A stretch of 64,000 bases of DNA from Sphingobacteriales bacterium (GTDB lineage Bacteria > Bacteroidota > Bacteroidia > Chitinophagales > LD1): assembly GCA_018262795.1 (NCBI GenBank), contig JADFDM010000005.1:124001-188000 (forward strand), read 5' to 3'. The notes under the pieces were generated by a model, which saw only the letters and a list, made by a program, of their open reading frames with translations, was not told where the DNA came from and searched no databases. Made by a program: the position numbers and the translations under genes. Shown here in pieces: positions 1-8,831 of the stretch. The stretch's first letter is position 1. Each line of letters begins with the position of its first letter.

Positions 1-2
1 TG

Positions 3-1586
3 TTTACAAGTCTGTGGAGAACCATGCTGGAAGACGCTCAAAATGTGGATTTTTGGCAAGATATGGTTAGTGGACTGTTAGTAAGGGATGAAAAAGTGTG
101 CGGAGTGAGGACTTCTATGGGGATAACCATTGAGGCAAAAAGCGTGGTTTTGACCAATGGAACCTTCCTCAATGGTCTTATCCATATCGGTGAAAAACAC
201 TTTAGCGGAGGTCGTGCAGGTGAGAAAGCAGCTCATGGTATTACCGAGCAATTGGTAGAGCTTGGCTTTGAGTCGGGCCGAATGAAAACCGGAACCCCTC
301 CCCGTATTGACGGCCGCAGCTTAGACTATTCTAAAATGGATGAGCAGAAGGGCGATGAGGAAGTAAGTGGCTTTTCCTTTAAGAAGGGGATGCACCCCTT
401 TGGCTCTAAATCTTCACCGGCCATTAGCCAACTCAGTTGCCACATTACTTACACCAACCAAAAGGTGCACGATATCCTTCGCACCGGCTTTGATAAAAGC
501 CCAATGTTTTCGGGTAGAATAAAAGGGCTTGGCCCTCGTTATTGCCCCAGCGTGGAAGATAAAATTGATCGTTTTGCCGATAAAGATAGGCATCAGTTAT
601 TTGTAGAGCCGGAAGGTTGGAACACGGTAGAAGTGTATGTCAATGGCTTTTCTACCTCCCTGCCGGAGGATGTGCAATACAAGGCACTGAAGGAAGTTCC
701 GGGTTTTGAAAATATGCGGATGTTCCGCCCCGGCTATGCCATTGAATACGACTATTTTCCGCCTACGCAGTTAGAGCACACCTTAGAAACCAAGTTGGTA
801 AAGAACCTGTTTTTTGCAGGGCAAATCAACGGCACTACCGGCTACGAGGAAGCAGCTTGCCAGGGCTTAATGGCGGGTATCAATGCCCATAAAGCCGCAC
901 GGGACGAAGAACCTTTTGTGCTCAAGCGTTCCGATGCCTACATTGGTGTATTGATTGACGATCTCATTACCAAGGGAACTGAGGAGCCTTATCGCATGTT
1001 TACCAGCAGGGCAGAATATCGCATTTTGCTCCGTCAGGATAATGCCGATTTGAGGCTTACAGAACTGGGCCATCAACTCGGTTTGGCCGATGAAGACAGG
1101 CTGAAAAGAGTGAGAGAAAAGAGGGCAGCCATAGATGCCATTCGGAAGTATTTTGGAGAATACGGAGCCGAGCCTTCTGTGTTGAATCCTGTTCTTGCGG
1201 AGGCCGGTACCAGTGGATTGAACCAGCGGATAAAATTAGACAAGGTGCTTTCTCGTCCGCAGGTCGATATGACTATGCTTAGGAAATCATTGAAAGAGGT
1301 GGATGAATTTCTTTCCCGATACGAAAAGGAGTTTGTAGAGAGTGCCGAAATTGAAATGAAATACGAGAGCTACATTCACAAGGAGGTAGAGTTGGTACAG
1401 AAGATGAATCACTTAGAGGATATTCGCCTTCAGGCAGATTATGATTACAGCAAGCTAAAGTCGCTCTCCATGGAGGCGCGGATCAAATTGACTAAAATTA
1501 AACCCACTTCCTTAGGGCAGGCGAGCCGAATCAGCGGGGTTTCTCCGGCTGATGTATCGGTATTGTTGGTGCACATGGGAAGGTAA
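3..1586 (+). CDS. mnmG: MnmG/GidA tRNA modification enzyme, 5'-truncated by window edge
   Basis: FAD-dependent tRNA uridine 5-carboxymethylaminomethyl modification enzyme; with MnmE it modifies U34 of certain tRNAs in the cytoplasm. The reading frame is open from base 3, so the true start lies upstream of the window. The first ATG seen (base 24) is internal, because the residues before it (FTSLWRT) match the family's interior. Roughly 100 N-terminal residues, including the dinucleotide-binding GxGxxG loop, are therefore missing. Visible family motifs are GTFLNGLIHIG, SGGRAGE, GRMKTGTPPRID, the YCPSVEDKI stretch and FAGQINGTTGYEEAA, followed by the helical C-terminal tRNA/MnmE-binding domain ending near PADVSVLLVHMGR. 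The next gene starts on the base after the stop codon. The family call is secure; only the truncation limits it. Confidence 0.96.
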   Translation, partial: FTSLWRTMLEDAQNVDFWQDMVSGLLVRDEKVCGVRTSMGITIEAKSVVLTNGTFLNGLIHIGEKHFSGGRAGEKAAHGITEQLVELGFESGRMKTGTPPRIDGRSLDYSKMDEQKGDEEVSGFSFKKGMHPFGSKSSPAISQLSCHITYTNQKVHDILRTGFDKSPMFSGRIKGLGPRYCPSVEDKIDRFADKDRHQLFVEPEGWNTVEVYVNGFSTSLPEDVQYKALKEVPGFENMRMFRPGYAIEYDYFPPTQLEHTLETKLVKNLFFAGQINGTTGYEEAACQGLMAGINAHKAARDEEPFVLKRSDAYIGVLIDDLITKGTEEPYRMFTSRAEYRILLRQDNADLRLTELGHQLGLADEDRLKRVREKRAAIDAIRKYFGEYGAEPSVLNPVLAEAGTSGLNQRIKLDKVLSRPQVDMTMLRKSLKEVDEFLSRYEKEFVESAEIEMKYESYIHKEVELVQKMNHLEDIRLQADYDYSKLKSLSMEARIKLTKIKPTSLGQASRISGVSPADVSVLLVHMGR

Positions 1587-3278
1587 GTGCAACTCTTGAA
1601 AACCCAATCACTGATACCCGAAACGAAGGCGACTCTGCGGCTGCTTAGGCTGCTGTTCGTGGCTGTTGTCTTATATGGATGTGCTAATGAAAGTGCACCC
1701 TTGGGGGGTAAGGAAGACAAAGATGCCCCTACACTGAAAAGCGTTTCTCCGCCTGATAAGGCTATCCATTTTAAAAGCACCAAGATTCAGCTCACCTTTA
1801 ATGAGTTTATTCAGAGCACTGGCTTTGCTCAAACTATCATCTCTCCTCCGCTTGATAAGAATCCGGTGTATCGAGTCAGCAGAAACAAATTAACTATCCA
1901 ACTAAAAGGCGAACTTCAACCTAACACTACCTACACCATCAATTTTGGAGATGATATTAAAGATGTAAATGCAGGGAATATTGCTCCAAACTTCACCTAT
2001 GTTTTCTCCACCGGGGACTATATAGACTCACAGCAAGTAAGCGGTAAAGTGATTAGGGCAGAGAATGGGGAGTCCGCAAGTGATGTAATTGTTTCGCTGT
2101 ACTCAAAGGATTCAACAAACGGAATTCTAAGTTCTAAACCTATCTACTTTGCTAAAACTAACAAAGAAGGATTTTATCAAATCAAGAATGTGCGAGCAGA
2201 TCAATACAATATCTTTGCATTGAAAGACCAGAACTTTAATTATCGCTTCGACCAGCCAAATGAACTTATTGGCTTTACCGATCACCTAGTTGATTTAACA
2301 GACTCAATTCCCCAACAGCAAAATTTTCTGATCTCTGAGGATTCAAAAAGAAAGGTATCTCTCCAAAGTGTTAATTGTTTAGAGCCTGGGAAACTGATCA
2401 TTACGTACTCTGCTCCCTTCAACTCGCTAAAAGTGGATGGAGATTTATTCAAAAACGGTAGCATTGCGTGGAATTATGACACAAATGACACTTTAATAAC
2501 TTGGTATTCAGCATATTATGAACAAAATGCCGAGATATTTCTCATTGCAAACGATAGCATTGCTGATACTGCCACAATCAAATTAAAATATTTAGATAAG
2601 GATTCGGTAGCACAACTTTCCAAATACTCCTTATCTATTACTAATCAAGGACTTACAAAAAAAGTAGATACAGGCATAGAGGATAAGTTTAATATTCAAG
2701 CGCTATATGGCCCTATTAAAGTGAATCTATCCCGGCCAATTACCGAAATAGGCAAAAATAAGAGCCTTCAGATTTTAGAAGATTCAAGCACTTTAACGCC
2801 TTCCCCAAAATGGTCGCTGGATGAAAAGACAAATCAGTCTATCGAACTGAATTTTGAACGAAAGGAAAATACAACATACCGATTAGTAATTCCGGATTCT
2901 ATGTTTCTCGACATTTTCGAATTATGGAATAAGAGGATGGAGTGGTCGTTTACAACGAATAAAAAAGATAGCTACGGAAATATTGCATTGACTTTAACGA
3001 TTGCTGATACGTCAAGAAATTATGTGGTGAAACTATTAAACAGTAACAATGAGACGATTAAAACTATTCGAACCAGCGGAGCTAAGGAGCATAAGGAGAA
3101 ACTTTCTAATATTCCCTCAGGAGTGTATCGCGTGTCTGTGATTGAAGATACAAATAACAATGGGCGTTGGGATACCGGTGATTTTCTGGGGCGCATTCAA
3201 CCGGAGAAGGTTTACAACTTCAAAGATTCGTACACCCTGAAAGGTGGTTGGGATTTGGATATAGAGCTAAAGTTTTAA
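1587..3278 (+). CDS. Ig-like (Big_5 type) domain lipoprotein
   Basis: Predicted lipoprotein of 563 residues. It begins with GTG directly after the mnmG stop; GGAAGG just upstream can serve as ribosome binding site, so translation may be coupled to mnmG. The N-terminus has a hydrophobic segment ending in the lipobox-like VVLYGC, placing the mature protein in a membrane, probably the outer one. Residues about 45-145 resemble the bacterial Ig-like Big_5/SbsA fold (APTLKSVSPPDKA..., QPNTTYTINFGDDIKD). The middle contains a carboxypeptidase-regulatory-like stretch (VSGKVIRAENGE), and the C-terminus carries an EDTNNNGRWDTGDF motif typical of these proteins. Such lipoproteins are common in Bacteroidetes; their function is unknown. 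A downstream TTG is an alternative start, but the lipobox would be kept either way. Confidence 0.8.
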   Translation: MQLLKTQSLIPETKATLRLLRLLFVAVVLYGCANESAPLGGKEDKDAPTLKSVSPPDKAIHFKSTKIQLTFNEFIQSTGFAQTIISPPLDKNPVYRVSRNKLTIQLKGELQPNTTYTINFGDDIKDVNAGNIAPNFTYVFSTGDYIDSQQVSGKVIRAENGESASDVIVSLYSKDSTNGILSSKPIYFAKTNKEGFYQIKNVRADQYNIFALKDQNFNYRFDQPNELIGFTDHLVDLTDSIPQQQNFLISEDSKRKVSLQSVNCLEPGKLIITYSAPFNSLKVDGDLFKNGSIAWNYDTNDTLITWYSAYYEQNAEIFLIANDSIADTATIKLKYLDKDSVAQLSKYSLSITNQGLTKKVDTGIEDKFNIQALYGPIKVNLSRPITEIGKNKSLQILEDSSTLTPSPKWSLDEKTNQSIELNFERKENTTYRLVIPDSMFLDIFELWNKRMEWSFTTNKKDSYGNIALTLTIADTSRNYVVKLLNSNNETIKTIRTSGAKEHKEKLSNIPSGVYRVSVIEDTNNNGRWDTGDFLGRIQPEKVYNFKDSYTLKGGWDLDIELKF

Positions 3279-3290
3279 TCTTGCAACTGT

Positions 3291-3803
3291 ATGGCTCTAT
3301 TGTTACCGGTAAATGGTATTTCACCTCGCTTCGGAAGCAACTGTTTTTTAGCAGATAACTGCACGATTACAGGTGATGTGATAATGGGGGATTATTGTAG
3401 TGTATGGTTTACCGCAGTTGTGCGAGGTGATGTACATTATATTCGGATAGGCAATAAGGTAAATATACAGGACGGAGCGATTATCCATTGCACATATCAG
3501 AAAGCCCCAACTACTATTGGCAACCATGTATCTATTGGACACCGAGCGATGGTGCATGGCTGCACCATACACGATCATGTGCTGATTGGTATGGGAGCTA
3601 TTGTAATGGATCATTGTGAGATAGGAGAGAATTCCATTATAGCTGCTGGAGCTGTGCTACTTGAAAACACCAAGGTAGAGCCCGGCAGCATTTATGCCGG
3701 TTTGCCCGCAAAAAAGGTGAAGGAAACAGACCAAGAAAAATTTAAGGATTTAATTGAACGGATCAGCAATAATTACGTCATGTATTCAGAGTGGTATAAG
3801 TAA
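3291..3803 (+). CDS. Gamma-carbonic-anhydrase-like hexapeptide protein
   Basis: Protein of 170 residues made almost wholly of left-handed beta-helix hexapeptide repeats (ITGDVIMGDYCSVWF, VNIQDGAIIH, VSIGHRAMVHGCTI). This is the YrdA/PaaY/gamma-carbonic anhydrase family, which forms trimers with a metal bound by three histidines. Candidates for these are the His in GAIIHCT and the two in GHRAMVHGC. The C-terminal YAGLPAKKVK followed by an alpha helix is standard for the family. Length is normal. Actual carbonic anhydrase activity cannot be inferred from sequence alone, since many relatives are of unknown activity. It starts 12 bases after the preceding lipoprotein gene and precedes idi by four bases, suggesting one transcript. 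Confidence 0.88.
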   Translation: MALLLPVNGISPRFGSNCFLADNCTITGDVIMGDYCSVWFTAVVRGDVHYIRIGNKVNIQDGAIIHCTYQKAPTTIGNHVSIGHRAMVHGCTIHDHVLIGMGAIVMDHCEIGENSIIAAGAVLLENTKVEPGSIYAGLPAKKVKETDQEKFKDLIERISNNYVMYSEWYK

Positions 3804-3807
3804 CAAG

Positions 3808-4341
3808 ATGGAAGATTTAAACAAAGAGGAACAAGTGGTACTGGTGGATGAGGACAACGAAGTGCTCGGCTATGTGGGAAAGTTAGAAGCCCACAGCAAA
3901 GGCTTATTGCATCGCGCTATCAGTGTAATTATTTTTAATGATAAAGGAGAAATGCTGCTGCAACAACGAGGCTTAAATAAATATCATTGGGCCGGTATTT
4001 GGAGCAATACCTGTTGTTCGCACCCGCGCAAAGGGGAAAGTTTTAGGGAAGCAGCAGAGCGGAGAATATTTGAAGAACTCGGATTTAGCACTACACTAAA
4101 AGAACAATTCCATTTTATCTATAAAGCTCGCGATGAAAAGAGTGGCCTCACCGAATGGGAATACGATATGGTGTTTACCGGTACTTACAATGAGCCTTTT
4201 GATTTTAATAAGGAGGAAGTAAATGCCGTTCGCTGGATGCAACCTTCTGAAGTATTGATAGATGTGGAAAGGAATCCAGAAGAATACTCTTTCTGGTTTA
4301 AGATAATATTAGAAGAACTGAAAAAGAAGGAAATTATTTAA
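3808..4341 (+). CDS. idi: Isopentenyl-diphosphate delta-isomerase (type 1)
   Basis: Type 1 Nudix-fold isomerase converting isopentenyl diphosphate to dimethylallyl diphosphate for isoprenoid synthesis in the cytoplasm. The ATG at 3808 is chosen: it lies four bases after the previous stop and gives the usual N-terminus (MEDLNKEEQVVLVDEDNEV). An in-frame ATG at 3754 would add 18 residues that overlap the preceding gene and do not match the family. From the 3808 start the protein is 177 residues, the normal length. Family signatures visible are LLQQRGLNKYHWAGIWSNTC with the catalytic cysteine, CSHPRKGES with the metal-binding histidine, the Nudix-like AAERRIFEELGF, and EWEYDMVFTG with the catalytic Glu region. 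It is followed by a methyltransferase gene after four bases. Confidence 0.94.
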   Translation: MEDLNKEEQVVLVDEDNEVLGYVGKLEAHSKGLLHRAISVIIFNDKGEMLLQQRGLNKYHWAGIWSNTCCSHPRKGESFREAAERRIFEELGFSTTLKEQFHFIYKARDEKSGLTEWEYDMVFTGTYNEPFDFNKEEVNAVRWMQPSEVLIDVERNPEEYSFWFKIILEELKKKEII

Positions 4342-4345
4342 GCAA

Positions 4346-4984
4346 ATGAATTTGTTGCCGAAACTTTTAGAAAAATACATAGAAGAAAATTCTACTAAAG
4401 AAGAATCGCTATTGCAGGAATTGAGCAGAGAAACACATCTAAAAGTGCAGATGCCGCAGATGCTCTCCGGCCATTTGCAAGGCCTATTTTTGGAGTTCAT
4501 TTCTACCATGATTCAACCCAAACGAATTCTTGAAATCGGCACTTTCACCGGGTACTCTGCCATCTGTTTGGCCAAAGGCTTAACTACGGATGGTCGCTTA
4601 TACACGATTGATATTAATGAAGAATTACAGCCTATGGTAGAGCGTTATCTTTATCTGGCGGGTTTAAATCAAAAAGTAGAGCAATGGATTGGTGATGCTC
4701 GCGAAATAATTCCAACCTTCGAAGAAACCTTTGATATGGTTTTTATAGATGCAGATAAACTAAATTATTCCACCTACTACGATCTTGTGTTTGATAAAGT
4801 AAAACAGGGCGGCTATATCATTGCAGATAATGTACTTTGGAGCGGAAAAGTATTAGAGGAGAAAAAAGATAAGGATACTCAGGCCATTGATAATTACAAT
4901 AAAAAGGTGGCTGCCGATTCGCGCGTTAAAAATTTTATTCTTCCCTTGCGCGATGGACTAAATATTGCACAGAAGCTCATTTAA
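4346..4984 (+). CDS. SAM-dependent O-methyltransferase (COMT/CCoAMT-like)
   Basis: Cytoplasmic methyltransferase of 212 residues in the Methyltransf_3 family related to catechol and caffeoyl-CoA O-methyltransferases. The SAM-binding motif I is ILEIGTFTGYSAICLA at about residues 61-76. YTIDIN follows as the acidic ribose-binding strand, and MVFIDADKLNY holds the metal/substrate acidic residues. NVLWSGKVLEE and the C-terminal LRDGLNIAQKL are also typical. Divalent-metal-dependent O-methylation is known for the family, but the acceptor cannot be told from sequence. It starts four bases after idi and is probably in the same operon. Length is normal for the family. Confidence 0.88.
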   Translation: MNLLPKLLEKYIEENSTKEESLLQELSRETHLKVQMPQMLSGHLQGLFLEFISTMIQPKRILEIGTFTGYSAICLAKGLTTDGRLYTIDINEELQPMVERYLYLAGLNQKVEQWIGDAREIIPTFEETFDMVFIDADKLNYSTYYDLVFDKVKQGGYIIADNVLWSGKVLEEKKDKDTQAIDNYNKKVAADSRVKNFILPLRDGLNIAQKLI

Positions 4985-5051
4985 CCACAACATCCCGTAA
5001 ACAAATCACGTTCTACTTGAAGAGCGCAGCTGGTATTTTAGAACTTGGAAA

Positions 5052-6281
5052 ATGCTGACTATGAAGAATGTATTGATGTTGATTATAGGTACCTTGTTTT
5101 TGCTTCCGGCTTATGGTCAGCAAAAAGAAGGAATTTTAAATTATGTAGCGCAGTATAAGGATGTTGCTATTGAAGAAATGGTGCGCACGGGTATTCCCGC
5201 CTCCATTACTTTGGCGCAGGGAATTTTAGAGTCGGGCTGCGGTCAATCTGATTTATCGGTAAAGGCAAATAATCATTTCGGCATTAAGTGCAAAGAGGAG
5301 TGGAGCGGTAAACGTTTTTATCAAGATGATGATGCTCCCAACGAATGTTTCCGAGTGTATGCAAATGCGCGTGAATCTTATGCGGATCATTCCGATTTTC
5401 TGTTGACTCGGTCACGTTATGCCGAATTGTTTAAACTTCCGGCAGGGGATTATAAGTCTTGGGCTTATGGTTTAAAGGCTGCCGGCTATGCTACCAATCC
5501 TCAATATGCGCCTAAGTTGGTGAATTATATAGAGACCTATTCCTTGCATCAGTATGATGAAATAGGCTACGCAATGATGCAAAAGCGGGAGACCTTACTG
5601 ACTGCGGAATTAGAGAAAGAGCCGATTGAAAACTCATCCGCAGAAACAGTTTCGACCAAAACGAATCCTACAAAATTGAAGAGCAATTCTACCCGCGAAG
5701 AATTTCTTGTAAATGGAGTTAGAGCTATCCGAGCGGAGGGCTATGAGGATCCTTTTGCCATTGCTTTTGAATACAATATTGACTACGTCCACGTGCTTTC
5801 ATTTAACGACTTGAATAGCGGAGATAAATTCAAGGATGGGGAAAACATCTTTCTACAACCAAAAAAGAATAGAGCAGAGATAAATAATTACACGGTAAAG
5901 GAAGGAGAAAGTGTACGTGATATTTCTCAGAAATTCGGAGTCAAGCTCAAAGATCTGTATTATAAAAATCTGATTAAACCAAATGAGCAAGTACAGGCTG
6001 GAGAAAATGTTTTCCTTCAGGAGAAGAGAACTTTGGCCCCTAAAACTATCAGCTATGCCGAGTATCTAAAAACAGTTGCTCATCTGAATAATGTGACCAA
6101 GCAAAATGAAACACTTTCAGAAACAAGTATTCTAAACAACAGCGCTTACGAGGTGCAACAGAAAGATACCCTTTATTCTATCGCCAAAAAATTCAACACT
6201 ACGGTTGATAAAATTAAGGAGATGAATAACATGGATAACAGCAGCATCCGCCCCGGACAAACCTTAGTTGTATCGCAATAA
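5052..6281 (+). CDS. Secreted glucosaminidase (GH73) with LysM repeats
   Basis: Exported peptidoglycan hydrolase of 409 residues. A signal peptide spans roughly residues 1-22 (hydrophobic run ending in PAYGQQ). The ATG at 5061 (MKNVLMLI) is an equally good start. Residues about 25-170 form a mannosyl-glycoprotein endo-beta-N-acetylglucosaminidase/FlgJ-like domain, with the catalytic-region motif LAQGILESGCGQSDLSVKAN and the NHFGIKC and SYADHSDFL signatures. C-terminal LysM modules that bind glycan are clear at about 277-325 (YTVKEGESVRDISQKFGV) and 366-409 (YEVQQKDTLYSIAKKFNT); a weaker one may precede them. It would cleave the glycan backbone during wall growth or division. It is preceded by a 67-base gap that may hold its own promoter. 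Confidence 0.9.
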   Translation: MLTMKNVLMLIIGTLFLLPAYGQQKEGILNYVAQYKDVAIEEMVRTGIPASITLAQGILESGCGQSDLSVKANNHFGIKCKEEWSGKRFYQDDDAPNECFRVYANARESYADHSDFLLTRSRYAELFKLPAGDYKSWAYGLKAAGYATNPQYAPKLVNYIETYSLHQYDEIGYAMMQKRETLLTAELEKEPIENSSAETVSTKTNPTKLKSNSTREEFLVNGVRAIRAEGYEDPFAIAFEYNIDYVHVLSFNDLNSGDKFKDGENIFLQPKKNRAEINNYTVKEGESVRDISQKFGVKLKDLYYKNLIKPNEQVQAGENVFLQEKRTLAPKTISYAEYLKTVAHLNNVTKQNETLSETSILNNSAYEVQQKDTLYSIAKKFNTTVDKIKEMNNMDNSSIRPGQTLVVSQ

Positions 6282-6320
6282 CATTTCTTAGCACCGTGCA
6301 ATTTTCAACTATTGTAAGGG

Positions 6321-6328
6321 TACCTTTG
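6321..6328 (+). promoter_or_regulatory. Bacteroidetes -7 promoter box upstream of msrA
   Basis: TACCTTTG is a perfect match to the Bacteroidetes sigma factor -7 consensus TAnnTTTG. It lies 24 bases before the preferred msrA start. No convincing TTTG -33 box is visible at the usual 19-20 base spacing, so strength is uncertain. Confidence 0.5.
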
Positions 6329-6351
6329 TTTTACCGTCAGAAGTGGTAAAA

Positions 6352-7023
6352 ATGAAAAGTCCATTTTCTATTCCTGTCGTCATTATTATTCTATTTGGAG
6401 CATTAAACTCTTGTGGACAAAAGGGAAATAATATCGAAAATACGAACCTTCAACCCAATACAAATAAAGCAATGAAAGACACCACAGCACAAGATACTAT
6501 CACCTTAGCCGGAGGATGCTTTTGGTGTACGGAAGCTATTTTTCAAAGACTGAAAGGAGTTGTTTCGGTAGAATCGGGATACAGCGGAGGGAAGGTGAAA
6601 AATCCCACGTATAAAGAAGTGTGTTCCGGCCTTACGGGACATGCAGAAGCTATACAGATTGTGTATAACCCTCAAGAGGTTTCTCTTGCAGAAATTCTAA
6701 AAGTTTTTTTCAAGACCCACGATCCGACCACTCTGAATCGGCAAGGAAATGACGTAGGCCCTCAATACCGATCTGCCATCTTCTACCGGAATGAGGAGCA
6801 GCAGAAAACCGCATTGGAAATAAAAGAAGGGCTTGATAAATCAGGCGCGTTCAACTCAGCCATCGTCACAGAAATAACCCCCTTCACGGTATTCTATGCA
6901 GCAGAAGATTACCATCAGAATTATTATAACGAAAACAAAAATTCAAACTCTTATTGTCAGTTTGTGATTGTGCCTAAGCTGGAGAAATTCGAACACTATT
7001 TCAGCGATAAAATAAAGCACTAA
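6352..7023 (+). CDS. msrA: Peptide methionine sulfoxide reductase MsrA, lipoprotein form
   Basis: Reduces methionine-S-sulfoxide in oxidised proteins. The start is placed at ATG 6352; a GTG three codons upstream is possible, but the -7 box at 6321 fits the ATG. The N-terminus has a signal sequence with lipobox-like ALNSC, so the enzyme should be a lipoprotein outside the cytoplasm, like other periplasmic Msr proteins. The catalytic motif is GGCFWCTEAIF, with the first Cys as nucleophile; VSVESGYSGG, GHAEAIQIVYNP and YHQNYYNENKN are family signatures. A Cys near the C-terminus (SNSYCQFVI) can act as resolving residue. No MsrB domain is fused. It stands alone between two promoter-like boxes. 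Confidence 0.93.
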   Translation: MKSPFSIPVVIIILFGALNSCGQKGNNIENTNLQPNTNKAMKDTTAQDTITLAGGCFWCTEAIFQRLKGVVSVESGYSGGKVKNPTYKEVCSGLTGHAEAIQIVYNPQEVSLAEILKVFFKTHDPTTLNRQGNDVGPQYRSAIFYRNEEQQKTALEIKEGLDKSGAFNSAIVTEITPFTVFYAAEDYHQNYYNENKNSNSYCQFVIVPKLEKFEHYFSDKIKH

Positions 7024-7038
7024 ATAAGGGGGGAGCGG

Positions 7039-7046
7039 TAGTTTTG
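7039..7046 (+). promoter_or_regulatory. Bacteroidetes -7 promoter box upstream of hpt
   Basis: TAGTTTTG matches TAnnTTTG exactly and sits 40 bases before the hpt ATG, in the gap after the msrA stop. A -33 element is not obvious. Confidence 0.45.
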
Positions 7047-7086
7047 CAGGCTGAAATGGTTCATTATTTTTGATGAAACAAGCTGC

Positions 7087-7638
7087 ATGGAAAAAATTGT
7101 CCGGTTAGACGACAAGACGTTTAAACTTTATAAAAGCGAAAGTGAGATTCTCTCTGCCATTCGCCAAATAGCCCATCACATCAACGATGATTATATCGGA
7201 AAGCGACCTTTGTTAGTGCCGGTTTTGAACGGTGCATTCATGTTTGCTGCTGACTTGATGAAAGAATTGAAATTAGATTGCGAGTTGTCATTTGTAAAAG
7301 CAGCGATGTACGATGGTCACCAATCTACCGGAGAGTTAGACACGCTTATTGGCCTCCACGAAAATATCGAAGGCAGGCATGTCATCATCATTGAAGATAT
7401 AGTGGAAAGCGGGCTGACTTTACAGAAACTGCTTCCATCATTTTCAGAAAAAAATCCTGCCTCATTAAAAATCACTTCTCTTTTATTTAAACCCTTTGCA
7501 TTAAGGGCAGACCTAAATATTGACTATACGGGAATTGAAATTCCGAATGATTTTATTGTGGGGTATGGCTTAGATTATAAAGGGCTTGGAAGAAACCTCC
7601 GCGACATTTATCAAATGATTCCTGATAGCGAATCATGA
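7087..7638 (+). CDS. hpt: Hypoxanthine phosphoribosyltransferase
   Basis: Purine salvage enzyme that transfers phosphoribose from PRPP to hypoxanthine or guanine, giving IMP or GMP, in the cytoplasm. Length is 183 residues, standard for Hpt. The PRPP-binding motif is VIIIEDIVESGLTL at about residues 100-113. The flexible-loop region (FVKAAMYDG), PVLNGAFMFAADL and the C-terminal GYGLDYKGLGRNL that contacts the base are all present. It overlaps the next gene by four bases (ATGA), indicating translational coupling with the HI0933-type flavoprotein. Confidence 0.93.
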   Translation: MEKIVRLDDKTFKLYKSESEILSAIRQIAHHINDDYIGKRPLLVPVLNGAFMFAADLMKELKLDCELSFVKAAMYDGHQSTGELDTLIGLHENIEGRHVIIIEDIVESGLTLQKLLPSFSEKNPASLKITSLLFKPFALRADLNIDYTGIEIPNDFIVGYGLDYKGLGRNLRDIYQMIPDSES

Positions 7639-8831
7639 AACGGGTGATTATTGCCGGAGGTGGTGCTGCCGGTTTTTTTGCCGCGCTATCTTGTGCAAAG
7701 CACCATCCGAATTACAAGGTTACTATCCTTGAAAAATCGCAAAAGCTATTGGCGAAGGTGAAGGTAAGCGGAGGAGGAAGATGTAATGTTACTCATGCCT
7801 GCTTTGATGCACGTGCTTTAGTAAAGTATTATCCGAGAGGAGAAAAGCAATTGCTGGGACCATTCACACGGTTTAATCCTACACATACCATGGATTGGTT
7901 TGCTCAACGAGGAGTAAAGTTGAAACAAGAGACGGATGGCCGCATGTTTCCGGTCACCGATTCTTCGCAAACTATCATTGATTGCTTTTTAAAAGAGGCG
8001 GACCATTACCACATTGATATTAAAACCGGTGTTGGTTTAGATAAACTTAGTCGGGAAAATAATGTATGGCAGGTGCATACTACTGATAAGCGAATTTTTG
8101 AAGCAGATGCTGTTATCATCACCACCGGAAATTCGCTTCAGGTTTGGAAAGCAGTAGAGAATTTGGGGCTTCCTATCATTCCTCCGGTTCCCTCACTTTT
8201 TACATTTAATATTCACGATAGCAGGCTACAAAACCTTCAAGGGGTTTCGGTGGAAAATGCTTCTGTTGCTATCCATGAAAAAAATGGCTTGCAAACAAAC
8301 GGTCCCGTACTAATTACTCATTGGGGACTTAGCGGCCCTGCCGTTTTAAAACTCTCGGCTTGGGAAGCCCGTAAGTTGGCAGCAGCTAATTATAACTTTG
8401 AAATAGCCGTTAACTGGGTGGGAACACTTACTAAACATCAAGTTAGCGAAGAAATTAAAACCTATAAAAATCAGTATGCCCGGAAGCAAGTGGGCAAGCA
8501 TCCGCTCTTCCATATTTCTACTCGTCTTTGGAATGCACTGGTAAAGCCGACACACTTAAATTATGCTGATTTATCGCGGCAACAAATAGAGCAAATGGCC
8601 GAATCGCTCAGTTGTTCGGTTTTTAAAGTACATGGAAAATCAACTTTCAAAGAAGAGTTTGTTACTGCGGGAGGAGTGGACTTATCGGAAGTAGATTTTA
8701 AAACAATGCAGAGCAAAAACTATCCCGGCTTGTATTTTGCCGGAGAGGTGTTGGATATAGATGCGGTGACCGGAGGCTTTAATTTTCAAGCAGCATGGAC
8801 CACTGGATACATTGCAGGATGTTCGGTTTGA
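7635..8831 (+). CDS. HI0933/YhiN-family FAD-dependent oxidoreductase
   Basis: Flavoprotein of 398 residues in the BaiN/HI0933 family, whose members bind FAD; the physiological substrate is generally unknown. The N-terminal dinucleotide fold is IIAGGGAAGFFAAL at residues 5-18, followed by the family hallmark KVSGGGRCNVTHA. ITHWGLSGPAVLKLSAW and the C-terminal FAGEVLDIDAVTGGFNFQAAW complete the FAD site. It starts inside the last codons of hpt (4-base ATGA overlap). Its 3' end overlaps by 46 bases the convergently transcribed histidine kinase gene, which leaves no room for a separate terminator. Confidence 0.9.
   Translation: MKRVIIAGGGAAGFFAALSCAKHHPNYKVTILEKSQKLLAKVKVSGGGRCNVTHACFDARALVKYYPRGEKQLLGPFTRFNPTHTMDWFAQRGVKLKQETDGRMFPVTDSSQTIIDCFLKEADHYHIDIKTGVGLDKLSRENNVWQVHTTDKRIFEADAVIITTGNSLQVWKAVENLGLPIIPPVPSLFTFNIHDSRLQNLQGVSVENASVAIHEKNGLQTNGPVLITHWGLSGPAVLKLSAWEARKLAAANYNFEIAVNWVGTLTKHQVSEEIKTYKNQYARKQVGKHPLFHISTRLWNALVKPTHLNYADLSRQQIEQMAESLSCSVFKVHGKSTFKEEFVTAGGVDLSEVDFKTMQSKNYPGLYFAGEVLDIDAVTGGFNFQAAWTTGYIAGCSV

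Noticed and set aside
3754-3807. Longer N-terminus for idi
   Set aside because: It would overlap the upstream gene by 50 bases and adds residues foreign to the family; ATG 3808 is better placed.
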